Assembly: GCA_029747015.1 (NCBI GenBank)
Contig: JAKOGI010000420.1
Location: 310,001 to 374,000 of the forward strand
Direction: 5' to 3'
DNA from: Carnegiea gigantea
Taxonomy: Eukaryota; Streptophyta; Magnoliopsida; Caryophyllales; Cactaceae
Length of the DNA: 64,000 bases
Shown: positions 50,417 through 59,965 of the stretch, one piece after another
Layout of the letters: the number at the start of each line of letters is the position of its first letter
Numbering within the stretch: position 1 is the stretch's first letter
Position numbers and translations under genes: made by a program
The notes under the pieces: generated by a model
What the model saw: the letters and a program-made list of their open reading frames with translations, nothing else
What the model was told of the DNA's origin: nothing
The model's database searches: none

Positions 50417-52289
50417 TTTTCCTTTAACGAATCGTCGTTATCGATCAAACTTTGGATTGTGATATGGTTCAAAGCGACTTCATGAACTTGGTATCCCAAT
50501 CATACAATTATCATTAGTGAAATAAAACCACATAAGCGTGTTATGTTAGTAATTCCAAATCCAGAAAACTAATTGTTCCTTTTCATCTCCTTTAATAACC
50601 AAATCCTAGAATCTCCCTAACTTCATGCTTGGTTCATGCTTTTCAAACATTTAAACCACTATATCTCCCTCCATTCTCCTCTCTACCATCATCATTTGGA
50701 AAATAAATCTTGCCATAAACTTATACAACAATATAATACATATGCTTATATCTCTTTATTTTCGTTCGATCATCGCCAAAGATTTGTTTAAACACTACTA
50801 AGGTAACCCAATTGAAATTTAATTCCATCCAACATCTAAACCCCAATTACGTACCCACTCATGACAAAAACACATACCCAATATACAAAATTATAACACC
50901 AAATTTCCATTAATTTTATTCAAAGATTCATTATAATTCACATAAATCATCAAGTATTCCACACTCAAGCTTGTTTCTTCATTTGAACCACAAACCCTGA
51001 TCACCAAGTCATGATCCAAACATAATACACCTATTAAACTCATACATAGATACATATGTTTCTCTATTTAATTATCAATTAACTCACTTAAATATTAATA
51101 ACTCAACACAATTAACTTAAATATCATCTCAAGCCATAACCCTAATCATTCAAGTCTGTGGCCTCAACTCATCCACCCAACTTGTATTTCACTTTAATAT
51201 CATTGTAATAGGCATTAAAATCAACCCAATATCATCATAACAACCTAACATTCAAATATAATTTCCAACCATCACTCATCACACGCTTCCTCTATTCACC
51301 CAACAAGCAATTCAATCCAAACCCCCAAAATAATTCAAGAAATTTACAAATTCATACACACCAAAATAAATTACATCATTTACTATTAAAAAAAGTTCAG
51401 ATATAAAACATCAAGAATTGAAATAATGATGAGTTAGGGTTTTCACATCTCAACTCATTTAAACACTCAAAGACACAAGGAGGTGAAGGAGTAGGCGGTC
51501 GGAATGGCGGCACTAGGTGGCGGAACCGGCGGCACTGGTAGCGGCGGCGAGGGACGTCGGACGGCCGCCGAATTGATGGGCAGGGGAGCTGGTGCAAAAC
51601 AGGGGAAATGGGGGGGTCTGTTGGGGTGTGAGGCAGAGAGGATTTGGGTTTTGGGGGGTTTTTTTTTTAAAATTTTTGGTGTTTGTTTTTAATTTGTTTA
51701 GTTTGAGTTTCAAGAATTCTTTTCCCTTTTTATTTCTAGCTTTTTATTTGATGACACCTATTTGTTTTTCTAGAACTTTCCCACATTTATCCTAACCATT
51801 TCATTTTTATTTCCTTTTTTGTATTTTTCTGCATATATATATATATATATATATATAATTGGATTAATATTTTTGGCTAAAATTGATAAATAAAATTGTG
51901 TATCTTTTGGGTGTAAAATTTGGATGAAATATTTTCATTTTCCAGTAATGCCTCACTCTTTTTATATACATAACTTACCCCTTTTTATTATTATTACATT
52001 ATTACTATATTTATTCATATATTATTATTACTATCATTTTTCAAATTAGCCCTTGATAATTATGCTAATTTTTATTCAATGGTCATTTAATTATTTATTA
52101 GCACTTAAATGAATTGTTTAGGAGCATTACGAGGTCTATTTTGAGGCCAGGTCATCATTTCAACCTGTAATGCACAAATATATAACATATATATAAAATG
52201 ATAAATTAAAATGCAGCGCCCAACTTGATTAATTTGCGATTAAGATAAGTTAAGTTAATTAACATGAATCTTAGGTTCGGGCCGTTACA
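49147..52289 (-). mobile_element. second solo LTR (3.14 kb) with perfect target duplication
   Basis: Minus-strand reading begins tgtaacggcccgaacc and ends cttgggggcattaca. It is flanked by identical TAGAA at 49142-49146 and 52290-52294. The end sequence and layout, including a GGC-rich tract at 51500-51600 facing the start, parallel the solo LTR at 41854-44733, so both belong to one superfamily, though diverged. No internal retrotransposon genes. The interior includes the ATT microsatellite at 50354-50416. Confidence 0.82.
50354..50416. repeat. (ATT)n microsatellite
   Basis: About 20 uninterrupted ATT units inside the second solo LTR. Confidence 0.93.
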
Positions 52290-52699
52290 TAGAAAAAGAG
52301 AATCCATACTCATCTCATCTATGAAAGATTGGGTAGTACAACTTCTGCAAAGGATTGGTTGGCTATTTACCCTAACGCTTTTGAAGTATATGGTAAATTT
52401 TTTTGCTCTAATCATTGTGCCATCATTTTATCCCTTTTCTTTTCAAAACTTTTGGTGTAAATAACAACAATTTGATATTATTATTACAAGAAATTGGAAA
52501 GCCAATGTCAGAGGAACAAATACGTTCACATTTTTTAAGAAGTTAACATCTATCGAGTATGAAGTAAGATTGGCCTCAAAAGCACTTAGACAACTTACAT
52601 GACATACTTACTAAGTATGCACAGACAATGGAGTGTGTTGAGGAAAAACTTCTATTTCAAACCCTAATAGTTATAAACTTAACGCTTGATTAAGCGACT

Positions 52700-53290
52700 C
52701 CTTTAGCAGAAGGGAAAAAATGATGCTATTTATTCAGAGACATTGGGATAAGTTCAACAAAAAGGAATTATTAGTTAATGGTAACTGAAATTTTAATTTT
52801 TTTTTAACGCAGAACAAATGTTAGAAGGAAAAGAAAACTGGTTATTAAACTTAAAGAAGAATGCAGTTTCAAATTGATGATTACAAAACAATAGTAGACA
52901 AGTTTATCTCTAACTATACACGGAGATTTAAGTAAGCTTATAATACTAGTAGAACCTTAACCAGTCTAAATTTGCCTAAACTAATATAATTCTGGTCTTG
53001 CAATTCTAATAAAATGATGCTATTTATTCAGAGAAATTGGGATAAGCTCAACAAAAAGGAATGGTTAGTTAATGGCGACAGAAATTCCGAATTTTTTTAA
53101 TGCAGAGCAAATGTTAGAAGGAAAAGGGAACTGGTTATTAAACTTAAAGAAGAATGCAGTGTTCGAATTGATGATCATAAAGCAATAGCAAATAAGTTCA
53201 TCTCTAACTATACATAGAGATTTAAATTAACTTATAATACTAGTAGAATCTTATCCAGTCTAAATTTGCCTAAACTGATATAATTCTAAT
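52700..53290 (+). pseudogene. LINE (L1-type) fragment, tandemly duplicated
   Basis: Two collinear copies of about 293 bp begin atgatgctatttattcagag at about 52721 and 53014. The second reads, with one stop and small changes, as WLVNGDRNSEFF, then a basic stretch RRKRELVIKLKEE and IDDHKAIANKFI. This matches the linker upstream of reverse transcriptase in plant LINEs (W...GDRN.KFFH...R....I..L....G). Both copies end with ccagtctaaatttgcctaaact. Frame breaks make them inactive. Confidence 0.6.
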
Positions 53291-53311
53291 CCTGCAATTC
53301 TTGGTGAGAAT

Positions 53312-54662
53312 AAGGACTTGTTCTTTTCGTAGTTTAATCAACCCAACCCACACTCACCCACTCCTTCCCCCCTCTTCCCACTCCTTCCCACACTTAAAAA
53401 AAATACCACTTCTTCTCACACTCACCCACTCCTTCCCACACCTACATAAAACAATCATTTCTCATATTCTGAAAATTTTTATAATTTACGTAATTATGTG
53501 TACGAATAATCTGATGGCAATTATGAGCAGTTTTAATTTTTCAGATGTTATGGAATAGTTTTATTTCTTTTGTTATCATTGGTTATGAGATATTTATTAT
53601 AGGTTAGAAAGCGTATATGGTTGTTGTTGTGTATGTGATAGAATAATTTTCTGTACATCGTAATCCATGACAGAAGTTGCAGATGTTTTTTTCCTACGTA
53701 TAATTTTTTGGCATTGTTCGTAATTCGTGACAGAAAGTGCAGATGTATTGTAGTTGACATTATTTTTAAAAATTTTATGTTACTTGAAATTTTTTTAATT
53801 TTTTATTTTGTTATTTTGTTATTTTTTTATTTTGTTTATTTTTTATTTTGTTTATTTTTTATTTTTTATTTTTGTATTTTTTGTTTTTGTATTTTTGTAT
53901 TTTTGTATTTTTGTATTTTGTATTTTTATTTTTTTATTTTTTTATTTTTCAATTTTTATTTTTATTTTTATTTTTTTATTTTTCAATTTCTATTTCTATT
54001 TTTATTTTTTTATTTCTATTTTTTATTTTTATTTTTTATTTTTAATTTTTGTATTAATTTTTATTTTTTTATTCTTTTTATTTTTTAATTTTTTGTGTTT
54101 ATTTTTAGTTTTTATTTTTTATTTTGTTGTATTTATTTTTTATTTTTTTATTTTTATTTTTTATTCCAGAAAAACAACCTACAAAAAATTCCAAAAAAAT
54201 AAAAAAATAAATACAAAAAATAAAAATAAGAAAATAAAAAATAAATACAAAAAAATTAAAAATCAAAACTAAAAAAATTTAAAAATTTTAAGAAAAATAA
54301 AAATAAATAATAAAAATAAAAATAAAAATAAAAAAATAAAAATAAAATAATAAAAATAAAAATACAAAATACAAAAATGCAAAAATACAAAAATAAAAAA
54401 TAAAAAATAAAAAATAACAAAAAAATAAACAAAAATAAAAAAATTTCATTATTATTAATTGCTATCACAATAAAATTATTACATTATAAAACAAAAAAGT
54501 ATTAATAACCAATACTTCAACTTCATTCAGTTACATTCAACTTTCACCCACACTCACTCACTCCTTTCCGCACTTAAAAAAATACCATGCTCACTCACTC
54601 CTTCTCTCTCTTTCTCACACTCATCCATCGCACACCCATTATTTTCCACTGAAAAGAACGGG
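53312..54662. repeat. T-rich/A-rich inverted repeat with possible foldback ends
   Basis: The left arm (about 53780-54165) is built of atttttt/gtatttt words; the right arm (about 54175-54445) is built of the complementary aaaaata/aaaatac words, with a short unique centre near 54165-54180. The outer flanks carry ggacttgttcttttcg at 53312 and gaaaagaacggg near 54650, roughly inverted, as in a foldback element. Direct copies of cactcacccactcctt-like sequence lie inside both ends. Long ORFs here are pure Phe/Leu/Ile/Tyr or Lys/Asn repeats and are not genes. Confidence 0.65.
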
Positions 54663-54664
54663 AA

Positions 54665-54862
54665 GTAAGTTGTTTTTAGTATTGATTCTTATAAAATATC
54701 CACCCCCCCAACCAAACACCCTCCTTTCTGTCGTCTCAAAGCTGGGGGGATATCTGTCGATGTGCCGAAGAACACCCACGAAGAAGAAGCATCTACATCT
54801 ACAGACATGACTACTCCTCAATTTTTCCCTTTAAGATATCTAATCAGCAATCAAATTCCCTT
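54665..54862 (+). repeat. duplicated segment, copy 1 (interrupted)
   Basis: It matches 57093-57300 almost base for base: gtaagttgtttttagtattg, then ctgtcgtctcaaagctgg, gatatctgtcgatgtgccg, agaagaagcatctacatc and aatcagcaatcaaattccc. The match continues on the far side of the composite element from 57028 (cccttctttctgaattgg), so the insertion split this copy. Its meaning is discussed with the VPS55-like gene. Confidence 0.9.
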
Positions 54863-55289
54863 CGTTGGGAATATCACACCAGAGTAAAGAAGTTCCACAT
54901 CGGGAGTTTGAAAAGAAGGGTCATGGTATATAAGTCAAGTGGGCTACTCCTCCTATTGCCAATTGGTTTTAGGATGAAACCTCACTTGCGCTCGTTACCA
55001 TGGACCTTAGTTAAAGTGGGCTCCTTTCTTGGATCTCCCCAACAAGTGGTATCAGAGCCGATGGTGCGTTCGACTAGGCAACAAAAGGTGTGGCATGGTG
55101 GACCCCATGGACAAGCTTGGTGAAATGACACGCAGGTGTTGATCGAGCGGTAATACGTGTGCTGCAGCGTGGCTCGATGGTGTGGATAAGCTCTTGATGG
55201 GTGGCTTGACACCTTGGTAAAGGCTTCCGCTCAAGGGGGAGCTTGTGCATTGATGTGGTGTGAAAGAGACTCATGTGTGAGGGGGAGAT
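54863..55289 (+). mobile_element. TRIM-like unit: LTR-a and internal region
   Basis: LTR-a is 182 bp, starting cgttgggaatatcacac (family start probably tgttggg, T changed to C) and ending tctccccaaca. The primer site tggtatcagagcc (55047-55059), complementary to initiator tRNA-Met, follows after two bases. The internal region is about 245 bp with no domain, ending in the purine tract gtgagggggagat before LTR-a'. Size and structure fit a terminal-repeat retrotransposon in miniature (TRIM). Confidence 0.75.
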
Positions 55290-55471
55290 TGTTGGGAATA
55301 TCACACATGAGTAAAGAAGTCCCACATCGGGAGTTTGAAAAGAAGGGTCATGGTATATAAGTCAAGTGGGTTACTCCTCCTATTGCCAATTGATTTTACG
55401 ATGGAACCTTACTTGGGCTCGTTACCATGGACCTTGATTAAAGTGGGCTCCTTTCTTGGATCTCCCCAACA
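55290..55471 (+). repeat. LTR-a' of the TRIM-like unit
   Basis: 182 bp, tgttgggaatatcacac to tctccccaaca, nearly identical to LTR-a. It is followed by agtg, the same four bases that follow LTR-a before the rest of the primer site, and then by tctaagg of the copia remnant. So the junction lies just inside leader sequence rather than at an LTR end with a target duplication. Confidence 0.85.
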
Positions 55472-55525
55472 AGTGTCTAAGGATGTCTTGCGTTACCCTC
55501 TTCTTATAAATACTTTAAGGAGATT

Positions 55526-56330
55526 ATGCTATATAGTAATTCTAATACTATATCGTTTGAAGATGTTAAGTCAAACCTGTTGTCTAAGGAGAAGTTTGAC
55601 CAAGACATCCATACGGATCTGGCTGAGGGATTAGTTGTCAGGGGTAGAACCACTGAGAAAAGGGGGGACGGTAATAAGAAAAAGAACCGTTCTAAGTCTA
55701 AAAATCCTCATGTTGGGAAGACCTGCAATTACTGTGATAAATTGAGTCATATTATTGCTAACTGTTGGTAACTGCAAAAGAAGAGGGAGAAAGAAGAAGA
55801 TAATTCTCATGAGCCTGCTGAAACTTCGTTTACTGAATCTGATTCTGATGGTGACGTTCTATTTGCTACCTCTATTGAAAGGGGGAGCGATTCTGATTGG
55901 ATTCTTGATTTTGGGTGTACCTATCATATGTGTCCTCACAAGGATTGGTTTTCAACATATGATCAAGTTGACTCAACTGTTGCTCACATGGGCAATAATG
56001 CCCAATGTAATGTAACTGGAATCGGTACTGTTAAAATCAAGACCCATGATGGTGTTGTCAGGACTTTATCGAATATTCGTCACGTTCCTGACTTGAAGCG
56101 TAACCTCATCTCGTTGGGCACCCTTGAATCCAAGGGGTGCAAATATTCAGTTGAAGGTGGAGTTCTGAAAGTCTCGAAGGGCAGTCGGATTCTACTGAAG
56201 GGTTTGAGGTAAGGAGGCCTCTACGTCTTGCAGGCATCTACTATGACAAATTATATGAAGAAAGGTTCATATAAGTCATCTCCCAGAGCTAAGTTCAAGC
56301 ATTGCTTGGATTTAGTTGGCGTACACAGCC
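55526..56330 (+). pseudogene. truncated copia gag-protease remnant
   Basis: The end of a copia Gag: basic linker, then zinc knuckle CNYCDKLSHIIANC (55724-55765), a stop at about 55769, an acidic stretch, and the aspartic protease. Its active site reads WILDFGCTYHM where the family has WILDSGCS.HM; thus the Ser of D-S-G is changed. IRHVPDLKRNLISLG follows, a conserved protease-side motif. A stop at 56210 and loss of integrase, reverse transcriptase and RNase H make it non-autonomous. Confidence 0.85.
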
Positions 56331-56436
56331 ACTAAGTGCCCATCGAGGCATTGCCCCTTGGGAGGGGCGTCACCCTTCGGGGTGCGATGACGGAGTCAGA
56401 GCGTAGTGATTGGAGATTTTGATCTAAGGTGGAGAT

Positions 56437-57027
56437 TGTTGGGTTTCGTGGCCCAAAATTCGGGTACCGACACGGTGGGACCGTGTTACACAAGATACGG
56501 GCATGTCAAGACGAAGAACGTCCAGTCAAAGAGGACAGAAAAACGACACGGGGGTGCCGTGTCATGTGGCACTGGGTGACCGTGCCACGTGGCACGGTCG
56601 TGCCCCGTGTTTTTACGCCGCCTCTCTCGGAAGGCCGTTAGGGTTCTGTTCGAGGGGGGATTCCACCTGGCGGCTAGGGTTATTAAGGGGGAAAACCCTA
56701 CTGTTTAGACCCTATATAAAGAGGGTCAAGCCTAAGATCTAAATAACTCCAATACTCATACATAGAGAGGTAGAAGTACTTTGTGAGAGATTACAATAGA
56801 GAGGTTGTAATTCTGCTCTTAGATCAAATCACTGTGGTGATTGTGATCGTGTTGTATTCTTCCTACTCATAGTGAATTGTTCTGGTCCGTATTTTTTTCC
56901 GCATTGAGTTTTCCACGTTAAATCTCTTGTCTTCTTATTTCTGTTTTCTTTTATTCACTTAAATTCTGAATTTCTAACTTATTCTATCGCTTTTGCTATT
57001 ATTGTTGCTCTAATATTATTCCTAACA
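56437..57027 (+). repeat. LTR-b, copia-type LTR
   Basis: 591 bp, tgttgggtttcgtggccc to attattcctaaca, preceded by the purine tract aaggtggagat. It includes a GC-rich segment with repeated cgtgtcatgtggcac/cgtgccacgtggcac inverted words (56560-56600) and a TATA-like ctatataaagagg at 56712. No partner LTR of this family is present at the left end of the element. Confidence 0.85.
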
Positions 57028-57092
57028 CCCTTCTTTCTGAATTGGTATGTCCTATTTCAAACGATTCCAAAATTTCCCTTCTTCCTGGATTG

Positions 57093-57312
57093 GTAAGTCG
57101 TTTTTAGTATTGATTCTTATAAAATATCCCCCCCCCCCCCCCCAACCAACCAAACACCCTCCTTTCTGTCGTCTCAAAGCTGGGGGGATATCTGTCGATG
57201 TGCCGAAGAACACGCACGAAGAAGAAGCATCTACATCTACAGACATCACTACTCCTCAATTTTCCCCTTTAAGATATCTGATCAGCAATCAAATTCCCTT
57301 CTTCCTGAATTG
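57093..57312 (+). repeat. duplicated segment, copy 2 (intact); possible leader exon of the VPS55-like gene
   Basis: Intact counterpart of 54665-54862. It ends ttcctgaattg|gtatgtcc, a good donor, and downstream has an acceptor-like atttcag at about 57351-57357. Its position upstream of the VPS55-like gene on the same strand makes a noncoding 5' exon possible. An open frame through it (57047-57490) has no known domain. A C-run at 57129-57143 lies inside. Confidence 0.45.
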
Positions 57313-57357
57313 GTATGTCCTTAATCTATTCAATTTCAAACGATTCCAAAATTTCAG

Positions 57358-59965
57358 ATGCTTTTGTCGACCTGGGCGTTATTGTTGTCGACCCATGTCA
57401 ACTTTAGGTTGTGCAATTCTGAAAATCAGCATCAAATTGTCAATGATTGTGGGAAACATCGGTTGCTGGTTGTTGTCGATTTATCCCTAGAGTGTAAAAT
57501 CTTTCACCGATGATTGGTCATTACTGTCTTTCTGCTTCAGATGTTTTGGTTGTTTCCTCCTGCATATGTGAATTTTTGAGCTAGAATATTAGAAATTTGC
57601 CTTAATTATCTCTGTTGTTGTTTGCCCTTTTCCTCAATTTGATGTGGAAAGTGGGAAAAGAGACCATTATTGCATCCCAAAACCTTTGCCAGTAGGAACG
57701 GTGACCCATATTGGCCAATTTTATATGCTGTGCATTACCTTCACTATTAGCATAGGCAAGGACTACCCCCTCCAAAAGAAAAGGAAGCTATGAATGATGG
57801 TGGTAGTGAAAGCATTGATATATGATGTTAATTGTCCCTCTGGTTGATGTTGTATGGGCTATGGTGGAGGGAAGGTTAATGGATTACTGAAGGCTTCTCT
57901 TGATGTGAAGTTGATGGCTATGAATTGGCATACCTCTTTGAGTTCACGGGGCACATTGGGGAGGATCTTGGGGATAAAATTTTGACCCTATTTGCGAGTC
58001 TGTAACTCTGTATTAAAGGATGTACCTATTTACCATGTTATCTTCTGTTGGATTCAAGATGATCTATAAATAATTCAGGGTTTCTTCTCTTTTGTGGCAT
58101 TTGGTTGAATGTAATGTAATACGATTAAAATTGTAATGCAATCACGAGTACATAGTTTGTGGTAATGTTAATTACAAGGTAGTTATCCGCAATACTCTTT
58201 TACAACCAAACAAGATAATGATAACACGGTTACAAACTTGTTTGCATTACAAGGTTGTCTACATCCTACCAAACATTACCTTTGTGTTATGTTTTCAAAC
58301 AACAAAAAGCAACAATAGTAAAATCAAATGCTTGTCTTGCTGTTGGCAATCTTTGGGCGGTGATGATGGATTCATACACCTAAGGGCCTGAGTGCGCCAG
58401 ACAGGCTCTTTCCGAAAGGCTCATTCAAAAGAAGTTGAAGTAAAGCTAACCATTTAATTAATTCACAATCAAGAACAGTGTAGCGAAGGAACCATAGTGG
58501 GTTAAAAGTTTCTTTCTGCTCAGATAAACAGCTGGTTTAGAGAAAGGATAGAAATTAAATATTGTCTTTGTAGATGACAGTTAACTTTGTAGTGGCTCTT
58601 TGCTCTTTCTCATGGCCATCGTCCTCTATGGAGCTGTGGAGTGTCTTTTTCTCTGCTCTTGTTTTATGCATTTCAGCAGAAATAAACTCATAAGCATACT
58701 GATTCAGACGTGAGGGCTTCAATATTGTCAACTAAGGGCCTCAATGATGAGATCTGGAGGTGTCAATTATGAGACTTGCCTGCCTTTGCAAATCTGCAAA
58801 TAATGAGGAAGTATCGATTCACTATAAGGGATAGTAATGGTGTCCTGTGCCAGCACGTATCTTATGGTTGTCATGGATTTAGGTTTGGGCTATTATGACA
58901 TGGTTGTGGTACATATGAGTCAAAGGACCACTTCTCAGGGGATATCTATGATTGTCAGCTGTGCCATGGCTGTGGGCTTCAGCCTTCAATGGGGAATATG
59001 ACCAAGCTTTGAGTGTTCTAGCATAGTCATAGGTCTACTGCAGGATTACATGCTGGTCAAGGTTATGGGGTGTCTGACTGTTGTGTCCATGGATCAGTTG
59101 AAGTGAACTTCCGGTCATTTTGGAAGTTGTGAAGTGATAGGTATCAGTGTAATCGAGTTAGGTGAATATGGTATTACGTTGCAGTTGAGTAGTTAACAAT
59201 TTTTTAAAGGTCCACTGGTTAATAATTCTTGCAAAGTGCAACACAGTTTTTGAATCTAGGTAACTGGAAAACAGTTTGATTAGGATCTTCCAACTGTTAA
59301 ATTAAAAACAACAACTACTACTACTCCTAGTGCGTGTCCCGCTTTCGCGAGGTCTAGGGAGAACCGGATGTAAACAGTCTTACGTTTACAGATATGACTT
59401 CCCGTGGAGAAACCTTACATTAAAATGGGGAAGAAAAGATTTATTGAAATGCATGCTTACATCATAGGTCGATAGCTTCAAGACAAAAAGTCCTGCCAAT
59501 GTCAGAGTTACAGCATAAGTGTCAAAGCTATGATTGTTGCTCCCATAGATGCTATAGATGTCCCACTGAGGATGAGCCAAACCCTGCTGTTTTTCTCTCC
59601 CATGATGTTGAGGGTGGTTTGATGATGATTGACTCATTCCGTAGAGATATACCCTAGAACCTTTCTCTTGCACTGGGAATCTGCTTGAAGTCTTGATTTT
59701 TTGAATATTGATTCTGCTACAACCACAAGTAACTTGGGGCCAGTCATATGCAACTTTTCTCTGGCATGGCACTGTCATGCCAAGTGTCGGCATAATTTAA
59801 AATGTTATACTATATGCCAATATTATCATGTTTGGATCTGCATCTTTTTGTTTTCAACTTTTTCTTTTTCTTCCTTCTTTTCAACTATATTCATTCCCAC
59901 TAACCTTAAGTCTTTCAGATTCTCTTTGCTTGCAGCTACCTTTTTGTATGTGTTGAGGTGAGATT
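57358..59965 (+). other. region upstream of the VPS55-like gene
   Basis: No coding exon is supported. A minus-strand frame (59386-59793, 135 codons) is open but unrecognised and lies within presumed leader-intron sequence. A weak MITE-like stretch with gtaatg/cattac words is at about 58090-58285. A SINE-like tail is at 59311-59385. The promoter of the VPS55-like gene is somewhere here or upstream of 57093. Confidence 0.4.
59311..59385 (+). mobile_element. SINE-like 3' fragment
   Basis: The words caacaactactactactcc, gtcccgctttcgcgaggtctaggga and aaccggatgtaaacagtcttac resemble the 3' part of a widespread plant SINE (Au-type: ...ggggtctggggagggt...gtacgcagaccttac). Pol III boxes were not identified upstream. 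Assignment from memory, low certainty. Confidence 0.4.

Larger units (their letters stand above)
54863..57027 (+). mobile_element. composite LTR element: TRIM-like unit joined to truncated copia
   Basis: The order is LTR-a (54863-55044), short internal region with primer site and polypurine tract, LTR-a' (55290-55471), copia gag/protease remnant, and LTR-b (56437-57027). A single 5-bp duplication CCCTT (54858-54862 and 57028-57032) flanks the whole. The uninterrupted paralogue at 57290-57316 (caaattcccttcttcctgaattgg) shows the empty site. The outer ends therefore belong to different LTR families (a on the left, b on the right). Confidence 0.8.

Noticed and set aside
53708..54272. Long open frames of mostly Phe/Leu/Ile/Tyr over the T-rich arm
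   Set aside because: These are by-products of atttttt repeats in three frames; composition alone explains them and they overlap the inverted repeat.
59386..59793. 135-codon minus-strand frame upstream of VPS55
   Set aside because: No known motif, opposite strand to the adjacent gene, and overlap with the end of SINE-like sequence; could be chance.
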